The notes: generated by a model not told the origin, from the sequence alone. Positions 8,012-17,449 are shown, counted from the stretch's first letter. The stretch is 64,000 nucleotides of DNA from CAYRSS01 sp964426945 (GCA_964426945.1 CAYRSS010000004.1:1-64000), one strand, 5' to 3'. Translations and numbers: made by a program.

Positions 8012-8605
8012 TTGCTAAGCCGTCATCATGAATACCGGCATATTTGCGCCACGCTGAAGGCAGATGCCGATCCGCCCGCGGCGGAGGTCCGGCCACTGCG
8101 TGGCCTGCTGGACGACTGGCTGCTGTGGGCGCCGTCCGTGCCGTACCGTGACCACTTTGAGGGATGGGAGGGCACTTTCCCGCATTGGGAAGCCCTCATC
8201 CAGACGGCCGGCGAGGTCATGTGCCTCAATCCGCTGCCCGTCGATGCCGTCCCGCTCCTCGAGGCGTGCTGGATCCTGTCGGATGAGTGTCAGGAGATGC
8301 AGAACTGGGCAAAGGCCCACATTCAGGCCTGTTTCCATTCGCTGATCGTACTGACGAAGTCACGCTATCCCACGGTGCGGTGGCAGGTGTACGTGACGAT
8401 GGCGTGCCTGCGTGCTGGCGGAATGGGGCACCTCCGTGATGCCCTGGAAGATCCGGACGCTTACTGTCGCCGTCGAGCTGCGAGCGAGTTGGTTGACCTG
8501 TGTCCCGTAGATCACGTCGAGCTCTCGAAGAGGATCATCGACGATCCCGACGAGTGGACACGTCGACTCGCCGTGCAGCTGAGGGATTGTGTGCCTGGCA
8601 CATGA
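8012..8605 (+). CDS. Hypothetical HEAT-repeat-like protein
   Basis: 197 aa, not recognised as a named family. The frame is closed by a TGA at 8000-8002, so the TTG at 8012 is the first possible start; a GAGAG stretch just precedes it. The C-terminal half reads as paired helices (YPTVRWQVYVTMACLRAGGMGHLRD; LEDPDAYCRRRAASELVDLCPVDH), which is how HEAT or Armadillo-type repeats look, so protein binding is plausible. Many Trp residues lie in the N-terminal half. It is convergent with the M1 aminopeptidase gene. Confidence 0.5.
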   Translation: MLSRHHEYRHICATLKADADPPAAEVRPLRGLLDDWLLWAPSVPYRDHFEGWEGTFPHWEALIQTAGEVMCLNPLPVDAVPLLEACWILSDECQEMQNWAKAHIQACFHSLIVLTKSRYPTVRWQVYVTMACLRAGGMGHLRDALEDPDAYCRRRAASELVDLCPVDHVELSKRIIDDPDEWTRRLAVQLRDCVPGT

Positions 8606-8656
8606 TCTGAGAGATGCCGAATCGCCTGCAGCCACCCCCAAGGCGGGCAGCGGTCG

Positions 8657-11038
8657 CTACTCTCCCGGCCCGCCCATCGCGGCGGCGAAGAGGGCCGCAT
8701 CATCGAGGTCGACATCCTCGTCGCCGTCGAGGCGCATGGCGCCGCAGCCGACGGCGGCGCGGATCCCCTCGCCGGTGTAGCAGGCCTGAAGCCCCGCCGC
8801 ATCGCGCAGGTCGACGTCGCCGTCGCAGTCGGCGTCGCCGGGGCAGACCACCTCGAAGGAGTAGGCGAACTGGCCGCCCTGCAGGCCGTTGCCCGAGGGC
8901 AGGGCCTCTGGGGAGAAGGGATCGGTCATCTCGCCGTCCAGCAGGAGCGTCGTGCCCGTGGTGCGCAGGTTCGACGCGAAGATCGTGTACACGTCGGGCG
9001 GCAGCGGCTCGGCGAAGGTCAGCTGGGTCGTGAAAGTCGGCGCGTCGTAGGCGAAGGTGAACGCGCGCGGGCCGGTCGCCTCGCCGGTGACCACGTAGTC
9101 ACCCGCCACCGTCGTGACGTCGGTGTGGAAGGTGAGCGTCGCGCTGCCGGCCTCGGCGGTCGCGACGGCGGCTCCGGGGGCGGGGATGGTATCGACAACC
9201 TTCGGCGGGCCGACGGCGTAGGGGATCGTCGCCAGCGAGCTCCACAACACCCAGAGATCACGATCGAGCAGCACCTCCGCCGCGGGGGCCTCCACCGGGA
9301 TCAGGAAGTGCTCGCGGTCTGCGTCGTTCCAGATGACGTGGAGGTCGCCGTCGATGTGCACGTCGAGCGGCATGGTGAAGCGCTGGTACGCCGAGTTCTG
9401 CACCTGGTCGATAAGCAGCGCGACGTAGTGCCTACCCCCCGCCTCGACGGGCTCCCAGCCGTAGCGGTACGCCGGGGCGCGCTCGCCGTAGACCCACTGA
9501 TCGAAGAACCAGTCGAGGCTCCCGCCGTAGATCTCTTCGCACACGGCCTGAAAGTCGCCGGTGGTGACGGCCGATCCGTCGTAGGTGCTGCGATACAGGG
9601 CGATCATGTCGAAGAAGGCGTCGCTGCCCAGCACGTGGCGCAGCATGTGCAGCACCCACGCGGCCTTGTTGTAGGTCGTGTTGCTGTTGAAGATCTGGCT
9701 CATGCTGTCCAGTTCGTTGTCGTAGATGAACACGCTGCCGCCGCCGGTGTACCGCCGGTTGGCCATGTTGGCCTGCAGGGCGGGCAGGCCGCTGCTGCCG
9801 GGCTTGAACTCGCGCCAGAGCGCCTCCGAGTAGGTCGCGAACCCCTCGTTGAGCCACAGGTCGTTCCATCGCTTGCAGGTGATGGCGTCGCCGAACCATT
9901 GGTGAGCCAGCTCATGCGCGGTCAGCCCCTCGGAGAAGCTGCCCTGCCCGCTGAGGGTCTGGTGTTCCATGCCGCCGCCGAAGCCGAACTGGTAGATGCC
10001 GCAGCGCTCCTCGACGAAGGGGTATTCGCCGAACAACGAGGCGAACGTCGGCAGCATGGGCAGCAGCAGCTCCCACGCGTTGCGGTAGGCGGCCTGGTTG
10101 TACAGCGGATAGATGTAAAACTCGACCGGCATCGAGCCGCCGTCCATCGTGGCGTAGCTCTGCGTCCACGAGACGTAATTCGTCGACGAGAGGAACACGA
10201 GGTAGGTGGCCAGTTCGTAGTCGGTTGACCAGGAGTATTGCGTGCGTCCACCGGAGATCGGCAGGGTGCCCGTGAGCATGCCATTGGACAGGCTCACCAT
10301 GTCGGACGGGGCGGTGATGGCGACGTCGATGGTGAACTTGTCGCTGTTGTCCCCCGGCTGGGCGACATCGCCATCCTTCACCGGCCACCAGGTGTAGGCG
10401 AAGTAAGGTTCGCTGAGGGTGTACACGAGCGGCATGCTGGACTGCGTGGTGAAGTTGATTGCACCCGGGGTCTGGTCCGGGATGCCGCTGTAGTTCACCG
10501 TGAGCGTGAACACCTCGTCCTCGTCGTAAGGACGGTCGAGGTACGCGACGCGCGTCGTGTCCGAAAGCGTGGCGAGGATCGCGGGGGTCGAGCCGTTGAT
10601 GACGGCGCTGCTGACATCGAAGGTGTCGTCGAGCCGGAAGGTGAAGGTCAGCAGGTCTTCCTGGCGCGAGGCGACGGTGAAGGTGTTGCTGCCGATGATC
10701 GAGGGCTCGTCGGGTAGCGGGTCGGGGACGAGTTCGATGTCGAGCTGGCAGTGCAGCAGGTCGGTGGCTTCGAGCGCCTCGCGCAGGCCCGCGTCGCGGA
10801 GCGACTCGTACTCGCGGCGGATGGCGTCGCGACGGGGAATGTGCCGCTGGCGGCGGGCGAAGGCCTCAGCCTTGCCGCAGCCGACCTCCGGCGGAGCGGC
10901 CGCGTGGGCCGGGGCCACCCAGAGGGCGAGCGCGGCAGTCGCCGACAGCGCGGCGATGGCCGACGCGCAGCGAAGCGGCCGTTGGTCGGCGCGCCCTCGG
11001 CCGTGGGCCCGGTGCCCGGCGTAGCACGTAACTGGCAT
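8657..11038 (-). CDS. Secreted M1-family aminopeptidase with C-terminal dockerin-type domain
   Basis: 793 aa. It starts with a long basic n-region and a hydrophobic core (AIAALSATAALALWVAPAHA) that forms a signal peptide. The M1 catalytic centre is complete: the exopeptidase motif GGGMEHQ (355-360), zinc site H375-E376-H379 in HELAHQW, and third ligand E398 in NEGFATY, 18 residues after H379. After the catalytic region a beta-rich part ends in two calcium-loop repeats, GDADCDGDVDLRDAAG and RLDGDEDVDLDDAAL, a type I dockerin-like pair common on planctomycete exoenzymes. The likely role is outer-surface or periplasmic peptide degradation. A GGAAGG stretch six bases before the ATG supports the start. 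The gene is downstream of, and codirectional with, the ASPIC/UnbV-cytochrome pair. Confidence 0.9.
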   Translation of the reverse strand: MPVTCYAGHRAHGRGRADQRPLRCASAIAALSATAALALWVAPAHAAAPPEVGCGKAEAFARRQRHIPRRDAIRREYESLRDAGLREALEATDLLHCQLDIELVPDPLPDEPSIIGSNTFTVASRQEDLLTFTFRLDDTFDVSSAVINGSTPAILATLSDTTRVAYLDRPYDEDEVFTLTVNYSGIPDQTPGAINFTTQSSMPLVYTLSEPYFAYTWWPVKDGDVAQPGDNSDKFTIDVAITAPSDMVSLSNGMLTGTLPISGGRTQYSWSTDYELATYLVFLSSTNYVSWTQSYATMDGGSMPVEFYIYPLYNQAAYRNAWELLLPMLPTFASLFGEYPFVEERCGIYQFGFGGGMEHQTLSGQGSFSEGLTAHELAHQWFGDAITCKRWNDLWLNEGFATYSEALWREFKPGSSGLPALQANMANRRYTGGGSVFIYDNELDSMSQIFNSNTTYNKAAWVLHMLRHVLGSDAFFDMIALYRSTYDGSAVTTGDFQAVCEEIYGGSLDWFFDQWVYGERAPAYRYGWEPVEAGGRHYVALLIDQVQNSAYQRFTMPLDVHIDGDLHVIWNDADREHFLIPVEAPAAEVLLDRDLWVLWSSLATIPYAVGPPKVVDTIPAPGAAVATAEAGSATLTFHTDVTTVAGDYVVTGEATGPRAFTFAYDAPTFTTQLTFAEPLPPDVYTIFASNLRTTGTTLLLDGEMTDPFSPEALPSGNGLQGGQFAYSFEVVCPGDADCDGDVDLRDAAGLQACYTGEGIRAAVGCGAMRLDGDEDVDLDDAALFAAAMGGPGE

Positions 11039-11099
11039 CAGGCCTTCCCCCCTGCTTCCTCACCGATCCCCGGGCGCGCACCCCGAGGTCCGGCCCCCC

Positions 11100-11178
11100 C
11101 ACCGGCCCGAGGCCGGTGCCGAACGTCCAAGCGGATCAGGGCTGTCTGGCTGAAAGCTGGTGGCTGACAGCCGACAGC
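11100..11178. repeat. Two repeat units 3' of the ASPIC/UnbV gene
   Basis: 11100-11118 is a hairpin, CACCGGCC-CGA-GGCCGGTG, nearly identical to the one at 873-891. At 11140-11178 an irregular repeat of GCTGA/GACAGC units contains GGCTGTC and, 19 bases later, its complement GACAGCC, which could fold into a hairpin. Both lie between two leftward genes and might serve as a transcription terminator, though no T-run is present. Confidence 0.6.
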
Positions 11179-11227
11179 ATCCCCCGCCCCCCATCATATC
11201 GTCTCCGCCGCCCCGATTCCCACCCAA

Positions 11228-13123
11228 TTACGGCTGGGTGGCCACGATCTGGCGCCCTGCCGCCTCGTCGGACAATTCCTGGACCGCCCCCCCGGGCCAA
11301 AGAATCCGCACGGCATCCACCTTCTTCGCGGCGCCGAGTCCGAAGGTCACGGGCAGTTCCGACTGGGACAGGTAGCTTCGCGTGGGCATGACCTGCTGAC
11401 GCTGGGTGATGCCGCCGGCCTGCAGTTCGACGATCGCGCCGATGGCATCGCGGTTGGCCTTCGTGCCGACGAGTTTCACGCGGACCCACTCGTGGCCCAG
11501 TTCCTGATCGTTACGCAGCAGGACCGGACGACGGCCGACCTGCGTGATTACGAGGTCGAGGTCGCCGTCGGCGTCGATGTCTGCGAACGCGGAGCCCCGA
11601 CCGACGAGGGCCTTGCCCAGGTCGCCCGCGGCAGTCGGATCGACCGGGGCGAAGCAGGCTTTGGCCTTCGGGCCGCAGTTCCAGAAGAGCTGCGACGGTT
11701 GCTCGTAGTGCTGGCTGGGCTGGACGGTGTTGATCTCGTCCTCGATGTGGCCGTTGGCGTGGAAAAGATCGAGGCGGCCGTCGAGGTCGTAGTCGAGGAA
11801 CATGACACCGAAGGTGAGCATCCGCCGCGTGGGCGCGCCGAGCCCCTCGGTGATGGCCTCGTCGGCAAAGAGGCGGCGATCGCCCTGCGAGACGTAGAGC
11901 GAGCTCATTTCGTTGGCGAAGTTGCCGATGGCAAAGCCGATCGAGACCCCGTCGTTGCGGTAGTACGCGGTGTCGATGCCCATCGCGCCGGTGGCCGACC
12001 CATTGCGGTCATAGGCCACGCCGGCGGGCGCACCCTCCTCGACGAAGCCGGTCGTGCCGCTTGCCCCCTGGTTGATGAACAGGAAGTTCGCGACGGTATC
12101 ATTGGCGACCAGCAGGTCCATCCAGCCGTCACGATCAATGTCTACCATCGACACGCCGAGGGCCTTGCCGGCGGGCTGGCCCGTGGCGGGGTTGTTGACC
12201 TGGATGCCCGCGGCGGCGCTGACATCTTCGAAGGAGCCGTCGCCGCGGTTGCGATACAGGTAGGAGTGCGTGCCCTCGAAGTTCATCGGAGGGCCGTACG
12301 CGCGGCCCACGCCGGTCAGGCGGTAGTCGACGGCGAAGTCGATGTCGCGCGTCCAGCGGATGTAGTTGCCGACGAACAAATCGAGACGGCCGTCGTTGTC
12401 ATAGTCGAAGAAACCGGCGCTGGTGCTCCACATGCCCTCGTCGCCGGCCACGCCCGCCCCGGCGGTGACGTCGGTAAAGCGGCCGCCACCGTCGTTGCGG
12501 AACAGGCGGTTGGGGCCCACGGCCGTGACAAACACATCGACATCGCCGTCGTTGTCATAGTCACCGGTGGCGACGCCCACGCCGTAAAAGCTGACGTCCA
12601 GTCCGCTGCCGCTGGTGACGTTCGTGAATGCGCCGCGGCCGTCGTTGCGGTAGAGGGCCGCGGTCGGCGCGGGCGCTGGGCGCTGCGATTCGGGGGTCCA
12701 GGGCCAGGGTGCGCCGTTGACCAGCAGCAGGTCCTGGTCGCCGTCGCTGTCGAAGTCGAAGAAGGCTGCCCCGCTGCCCATCGTTTCGGGCATCAGCTTC
12801 TCCCCGGTGGCGCCGCTCGTGTGCACGAAGTCGATCCCGGCCTGCGCGGTGATGTCGGTGAATCCGACGGTCGGCGGATCGGCGGCGGCGGTCACCTCCT
12901 GCGCGGGGATGACGGTCGGCACGACGACGGGCAGCACTTCCGGCGCGCGCTTCATGTACCACAGCATCGCGGCGACAGCGGCGCCGACGACTACCACGGC
13001 GACGGCCGACCAGCGCAGGGCGCGGCCGATGACCGCATCATCCGCGGCGACCAGTTCGCCATGCTCAAGCTCGTCGGGCGCGACAGCGGGCCCGGGCGGC
13101 GCTTTGGCGGCCGGATCACTCAT
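11228..13123 (-). CDS. Membrane-anchored FG-GAP/VCBS and ASPIC/UnbV domain protein
   Basis: 631 aa. A short cytoplasmic tail leads to one transmembrane helix (WSAVAVVVVGAAVAAMLWYM). Next come about seven beta-propeller calcium motifs of the FG-GAP type, for example FFDFDSDGDQDLLLVNG, DYDNDGDVDVFV and DYDLDGRLDLFHANG. The C terminus is an ASPIC/UnbV domain (HEWVRVKLVGTKANRDAIGA to VRILWPGGAVQEL). The protein would display a propeller outside the cytoplasmic membrane. The ATG at 13123 overlaps the end of the cytochrome gene by eight bases (ATGAGTGA) and has AAGGAG ten bases upstream, so translation is coupled; a TTG nine bases earlier is too close to that site. The pairing with a multiheme cytochrome suggests a partner or scaffold role; the biochemical function is unknown. 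Confidence 0.85.
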   Translation of the reverse strand: MSDPAAKAPPGPAVAPDELEHGELVAADDAVIGRALRWSAVAVVVVGAAVAAMLWYMKRAPEVLPVVVPTVIPAQEVTAAADPPTVGFTDITAQAGIDFVHTSGATGEKLMPETMGSGAAFFDFDSDGDQDLLLVNGAPWPWTPESQRPAPAPTAALYRNDGRGAFTNVTSGSGLDVSFYGVGVATGDYDNDGDVDVFVTAVGPNRLFRNDGGGRFTDVTAGAGVAGDEGMWSTSAGFFDYDNDGRLDLFVGNYIRWTRDIDFAVDYRLTGVGRAYGPPMNFEGTHSYLYRNRGDGSFEDVSAAAGIQVNNPATGQPAGKALGVSMVDIDRDGWMDLLVANDTVANFLFINQGASGTTGFVEEGAPAGVAYDRNGSATGAMGIDTAYYRNDGVSIGFAIGNFANEMSSLYVSQGDRRLFADEAITEGLGAPTRRMLTFGVMFLDYDLDGRLDLFHANGHIEDEINTVQPSQHYEQPSQLFWNCGPKAKACFAPVDPTAAGDLGKALVGRGSAFADIDADGDLDLVITQVGRRPVLLRNDQELGHEWVRVKLVGTKANRDAIGAIVELQAGGITQRQQVMPTRSYLSQSELPVTFGLGAAKKVDAVRILWPGGAVQELSDEAAGRQIVATQP

Positions 13124-15977
13124 GGCGGGCAAGCTCCTTGCCGTCGGGCGGCAGCTCGTAGGCGCCGGGGCGGCGCAGGTCGTAAATGACGATCGCCTCG
13201 GCAGCGTGATTCGCCGGGGCGGACTTCATGCGCGCGGCGGCGACTGCCCGATCGGCGGCATTGTCGTCCACACGGTACTTCGCGTGCTCCGCCTGGTGGT
13301 GGGCGGTCTTCTCCTCGTCGCCGAGCAGGGCATAGATCTGGGCGAGGTTGTAATGCGCCGCGGCGTTTTCGGAATCGATGGCGAGCGTCTTGTCGAACCA
13401 TTCGCGCGCCTCGGCCAGCAGCGCATCGCGTGCGGCGAGGCGATCTTCACCGCGCTCGGCGCGGCTGCGCTCGATCAGCGTCTGGCCGAGTTCGTTGAGC
13501 AGCGTGTAGTCCTTCGAGAAGTTGAAGCCGCGGGCGCGGGTCTCCTCGGTGTCCATGGTGACGAGCGAGCGGAAATTGTCGATCGCCTCGTCGAGGAAGC
13601 CGTTCTGCTTGTTGACCAGGCCGGTCCACCACAGCACCGACCACGGCGGCGCAGGCGGGTTGTGTTCGGCGGCCTTGCGCAGCGCGACCACGGCGTCGTC
13701 GAGCCGGCCCTCCTTGATGTACACGCGGGCCAGGTTCAGCGGGCCATCAGGCCGGCCGAGCGATTCGACCGCCTTGAACGCCGTCTCCGCCTGGCGCAGC
13801 TCACCCCTGTTGGCGCCGACATCCCCCTTGCGGAGCAGGCCGATGCCGTAGTCGTTCCAGCGCTCCCACTCGGCGAGCTTCATCTCGACGCCGGTGGCTG
13901 CGGCAGCGTTGCCCACGGGGAACGTCAGCGAGTCGGTCGCAAGCGTCATGATCGGCAGGTCGTTGCGGACGAACTTGTCTTTCTGGAAGTAGCGCATGTA
14001 GGTCGTGTCGAATTTGCGGTAGCGCAGCGCGACGTCGACGCGGACGGGCTCGGTGACATCCGGCGGCAGGTCGAGGCGGTAGTGCACCACGTCTGCGGCG
14101 CCGGGGGGAATCTGGTGGCTGTAGAGCGGGATGAAGATATCCTGCGGGTTGCGGCGATCGATGCGGTTGCCTTCGCGGTCGATGACGTAGGCGTTGACGA
14201 AGTGTGACCACGGGTCCACCTCGCCGTCTTCGTTGTTCAGGCCGCCGCTGCGGCCGATGATGCGGTCGCCGCTGGTGACGGTTACGTCAAGCCATACCTC
14301 GTTGGAGTCGGCCGTGCCCTGGGTGAAGATGTGGCCCATCTTGACCGTGCGGATGACCGTTTCGAGCAGGTAGCTCTCGCCCGGCGTCAGCACCGGAACC
14401 TGCGGACGCAGAGGTGCGGCGAGTTCGCCGTCGATCGTGCCCCCCTTCTTCACGCCGAACAGGTCGACGCGCATCACGCCTTCGTTGAATTCGACGTGCC
14501 GCTGGTTGACCCACTCGGGCATGCCCAGCAGGTGCGGGATGGCGGTGTTGGCAGAGGGGAACTGGTGATCGTGAATCTTGGTGACGCCCGATCCGTCAAA
14601 GTCGCGGGCGGCGAAGTCAGCCGAGGGATGCAGCGGCATGTGACAGCCATTGCAGTTGGTCTGGGCCTTCGGCGGGTAGTAAAAGCTCTGCACCCCGTGG
14701 CCCGAGACGCCCGAGAGCAGGAACGCGTCGTAGTGATTCTGGCCGCGGAGCCACTTGTAGTCGTTGAATTCTTCGGGCAGGTGCACCTTGTGGCACGAGC
14801 CGCAGAACTCCGCCGACTTGTGCAGCGGCTTGAGAAAGGTCTTCTTGTGGAACTCGGGCTTGGCCTTCACGAGTTGACGGTTGACCCATTGGAGCACGGC
14901 GTTGTCGCTGTAGGCGAAGGGGTAGTGCAGCGGCTCCTCGATCGTGAAGTCCGCGTTGCCGCGCGGGCTGTTGATGTTGGTGATGGCGTGACAGACGGTG
15001 CAGGTGATGCCCGCCTGGGCCATACGGTCGGAGGCCAGGTCGTAGTCGGGGTCATCAAACTTCGGGTCGTCGAACGCGCCGGAGAAGAATGGCACCGGAT
15101 CGTGGCAACCGGCGCAGAACCGGCTGGCGCGGACGTGCCCGTCGCGCTCGAACACGACCTTGCGCGTCTCCAGCACGCTGAACAGATACGCCGGGTTGTT
15201 GAACGAGCTGAACCGGTGTGCGCTGTGCGCCCACTGCCGGTGGGCGTCCTCGTGGCACTGGAGGCAGTACTTGTCGTTGGTCATGGCCGTGTCGGGGATG
15301 AACGCGCCGGTGGCCGTGCGGGCCAGAGAAGGAAAGAAGTACTGCTCGCCCGACTTGGGGCCGACTTCGTTCCATTTGCGCGGGTCCTGCGACTGGAGCA
15401 CCACCATCACCCCGGCGAATGCCGTCGCGAAGGCGAGCCAGAGACCGCCGACCTTCCATTTGATGCGCGGCCCCGCCAGCCGGTGAATAATGAACAGCCA
15501 GATGCAGGCGATGGGCGTCAGCACGTGCAGCCAGTAGGCCACACGTCGCACGAGCGCGCTCTTGATCTCCAACACGTTCTCGATCCGCGTCAGCACCAGT
15601 CCGCTGCCCAGCAGCACGAGGGAGACCGCGAACAGCGCGTAGCCGACCCGCACCGCCCGGCGGTTCGGCCGGTTCCACGCGTTGCGGATGTGCACCGCGC
15701 CGAAGATCACCACCGGCAGAATGATGGCCAGCCCCAGCACGAGGTGCAGGCCGAACATCACCTGGTAAAAGAAGTCCTGGTAGGTCCGGGCCGTGAACCA
15801 CTCCAGCACCGTGACGCTGACGAGGTAGAGTCCGTTCGCCCCAAGCAGGGCGAAGAGCGCGAAGATCAGCACCAGCAGCTTCTTGAGCCGCGGCGTGACG
15901 GCCGGGACGTACCGCCGCTTCGCCCGGGTGGCGGGCGCGGCGACAGCGGCCGGCGTGGAACTGCTCAGCGTGGTCAT
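13116..15977 (-). CDS. Membrane-bound pentaheme cytochrome c with b-type membrane domain and TPR tail
   Basis: 953 aa in three parts. Residues 33-195 hold five transmembrane helices, with H78 and H96 in or near helix 2 and H151 and H165 in or near helix 4, a layout that could ligate b-hemes. Residues 235-450 carry five c-heme sites: CLQCH (238-242), CAGCH (288-292), CTVCH (326-330), CGSCH (392-396) and CNGCH (442-446). After a beta-rich region the last 220 residues are tetratricopeptide repeats (for example GPLNLARVYIKEGRLDDAVVALRKA and AAHYNLAQIYALLGDEEKTAHH). The heme region resembles multiheme c-type cytochromes of the nitrite-reductase/c554 superfamily in spacing only. It would carry electrons from the membrane quinone pool to a periplasmic acceptor (inference). 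The ATG at 15977 has GAGAGGGAGC in front. Confidence 0.85.
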   Translation of the reverse strand: MTTLSSSTPAAVAAPATRAKRRYVPAVTPRLKKLLVLIFALFALLGANGLYLVSVTVLEWFTARTYQDFFYQVMFGLHLVLGLAIILPVVIFGAVHIRNAWNRPNRRAVRVGYALFAVSLVLLGSGLVLTRIENVLEIKSALVRRVAYWLHVLTPIACIWLFIIHRLAGPRIKWKVGGLWLAFATAFAGVMVVLQSQDPRKWNEVGPKSGEQYFFPSLARTATGAFIPDTAMTNDKYCLQCHEDAHRQWAHSAHRFSSFNNPAYLFSVLETRKVVFERDGHVRASRFCAGCHDPVPFFSGAFDDPKFDDPDYDLASDRMAQAGITCTVCHAITNINSPRGNADFTIEEPLHYPFAYSDNAVLQWVNRQLVKAKPEFHKKTFLKPLHKSAEFCGSCHKVHLPEEFNDYKWLRGQNHYDAFLLSGVSGHGVQSFYYPPKAQTNCNGCHMPLHPSADFAARDFDGSGVTKIHDHQFPSANTAIPHLLGMPEWVNQRHVEFNEGVMRVDLFGVKKGGTIDGELAAPLRPQVPVLTPGESYLLETVIRTVKMGHIFTQGTADSNEVWLDVTVTSGDRIIGRSGGLNNEDGEVDPWSHFVNAYVIDREGNRIDRRNPQDIFIPLYSHQIPPGAADVVHYRLDLPPDVTEPVRVDVALRYRKFDTTYMRYFQKDKFVRNDLPIMTLATDSLTFPVGNAAAATGVEMKLAEWERWNDYGIGLLRKGDVGANRGELRQAETAFKAVESLGRPDGPLNLARVYIKEGRLDDAVVALRKAAEHNPPAPPWSVLWWTGLVNKQNGFLDEAIDNFRSLVTMDTEETRARGFNFSKDYTLLNELGQTLIERSRAERGEDRLAARDALLAEAREWFDKTLAIDSENAAAHYNLAQIYALLGDEEKTAHHQAEHAKYRVDDNAADRAVAAARMKSAPANHAAEAIVIYDLRRPGAYELPPDGKELARHE

Positions 15978-16316
15978 GCTCCCTCTCCGACGACCAGATG
16001 TGCGGGGCGGTGGCGCGCGGGCAACCGCCCGCAAGCTCTTACGGCGTCGCGTCTTGCGATGAGAGTCGCCGGGCCGTCCCTGCCACTATCATACCGGAAT
16101 TCTCGTGCCGCTCCACCGGTACGGCGGCCTGCAACGGGTCCGGATACCCTTCTGAACGGATCGAATCGGGCGAGGTCACGCACGGCACGGCGATTGGCGG
16201 ACCCGAGCGACCGGATCGGCTGGGGTTATAAGGCCCCCTGAAATCTGTAATGGCGTCGGCCGCCGGGACGAACGATGCTGAGGATTCGCCGGGCGCCGGC
16301 GAAGCACGGAGACACG
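15978..16316. other. Divergent intergenic region with a possible leftward promoter
   Basis: This separates the cytochrome operon (leftward) from the DUF3592 gene (rightward). A good -10 hexamer, TATGAT, reads leftward at 16093-16088, about 105 bases before the cytochrome ATG; the corresponding -35 (GTGGAG) is poor. Rightward, TATAAG lies near 16226-16231. No gene or repeat was found otherwise. Confidence 0.35.
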
Positions 16317-17258
16317 ATGGCCCGATCCCGACGAAAACCGCCGCGCTCGCCCCTGGCCCCGCCCCCGCGGGCGGCGGGCGTGTCGGCGCGGCTGGTCGCC
16401 CTGTTCGGAGGCGGCACGCAGTTCCTCGGCTGGATGTTCGCCAGTCTGGGCACCATCTGCGTGCTCGTGTTCAGCATGAACGCCGACTGGGCGTACTGGC
16501 GCTTCGCGCTCGCCAAAACAGAGCGGGCCACCGCGCTTGTCGATCGCGTGGAGATGACGGCCTTCTCCACGGCACGGGATCCGGGGCTCGACGGTCCGGG
16601 ATCAGCACACACGCATCGGCGCGGCGAGCGACGTGTGTACGCCGTGCACTACACCTACTCCACCGCAGATGGCAGCGAGCACCGCGGTGTCTCCTACGGC
16701 GAGAATCCGCGCTGGGCGCCGAACACCGAGGCGCCGGTGCGATACCTCGCCGGCGAGCCGGGCGTGTCGCGCCTATCCGGCCTGCGCGGCGCGCCGGTGG
16801 TGTGGTGGCTCGGGGCGATCCCCCCGCTGTTCGCGGCGGTCGGCGCCTACTTTCTGATCCCGGCGTTGCGGGGCGGCTGGTGGGCGAGTTCGCTGCTGCG
16901 TCACGGTGCCGTGGCCCAGGGCACGCTCGTCGAGAAGCACAAGACCAACGTCACCAACAACAACCGCCGCGTGTGGCGGTTCACCTACGAGTTCGCCGAT
17001 GAGACCGGCGCGCGTCACCGCGTCTCCGCCCGGACCAACCGCACCCGGCAGATGAAGGACGAGCCCACCGAAACGATCCTCTACCGCCCATCGAACCCGT
17101 CCCAGGCGGTCGTGCTTGACGCGCTGCCCGAGTCGATCGGGGTCGACGAAACGGGCCGACCCTGGGCGCCGGCCCGGGCTGCCGTCGCCGCGATGCTGGC
17201 CCCGGGGCTGTTCGCCGCCGTCGCTGCAGCCTGGCTGGCCTTTCGGGCCGCCGGGTGA
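16317..17258 (+). CDS. DUF3592-type membrane protein
   Basis: 313 aa membrane protein. It has a first helix (FLGWMFASLGTICVLVFSM), an extracytoplasmic beta-rich segment with RVYAVHYTYSTADGSEHRG, a second helix (WWLGAIPPLFAAVGAYFLIPAL), another beta segment with the repeated pattern RVWRFTYEFADETGARHR, and a third helix near the C terminus. The two Y-x-F/Y-x-DGxxxxG segments are typical of DUF3592, whose function is unknown. The ATG at 16317 follows CGGAGACACG; an ATG at 16275 in the same frame has no such site. tRNA-Glu follows 99 bases downstream. Confidence 0.65.
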   Translation: MARSRRKPPRSPLAPPPRAAGVSARLVALFGGGTQFLGWMFASLGTICVLVFSMNADWAYWRFALAKTERATALVDRVEMTAFSTARDPGLDGPGSAHTHRRGERRVYAVHYTYSTADGSEHRGVSYGENPRWAPNTEAPVRYLAGEPGVSRLSGLRGAPVVWWLGAIPPLFAAVGAYFLIPALRGGWWASSLLRHGAVAQGTLVEKHKTNVTNNNRRVWRFTYEFADETGARHRVSARTNRTRQMKDEPTETILYRPSNPSQAVVLDALPESIGVDETGRPWAPARAAVAAMLAPGLFAAVAAAWLAFRAAG

Positions 17259-17357
17259 GGTGACACCCGCCGCCTTTGACGGTCCAAGCCCGCCCCGCTA
17301 CATTCTCTGGCCCGACAGCCCCCCACGCCGCGGTGGCGGGACTGGCGGAACTACCTG

Positions 17358-17430
17358 GCCCCCATCGTCTAGAGGCCTAGGACACCGGCTTTTCAAGCCG
17401 GCGACCGGGGTTCGAATCCCCGTGGGGGTA
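17358..17430 (+). tRNA. tRNA-Glu (anticodon UUC)
   Basis: A 73-base cloverleaf. The acceptor arm is GCCCCCA with TGGGGGT (the first pair is G-U). The D arm contains GTCTAGAGGCCTAGGAC, the anticodon stem is CCGGC/GCCGG with loop TTTTCAA and so anticodon TTC, and the T arm is CGGGG-TTCGAAT-CCCCG. The discriminator is A at 17430 and CCA is not encoded. This anticodon reads GAA and GAG. Confidence 0.96.
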
Positions 17431-17449
17431 GTGTGCGTACAATATCCTG

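Noticed and set aside
11492..13189. Long plus-strand open frame opposite the ASPIC/UnbV gene
   Set aside because: No motif and biased composition; typical antisense frame in G+C-rich DNA.
14331..16241. Plus-strand open frame opposite the multiheme cytochrome
   Set aside because: Low-complexity His/Arg/Val content without domains; the minus-strand frame has five CxxCH sites.
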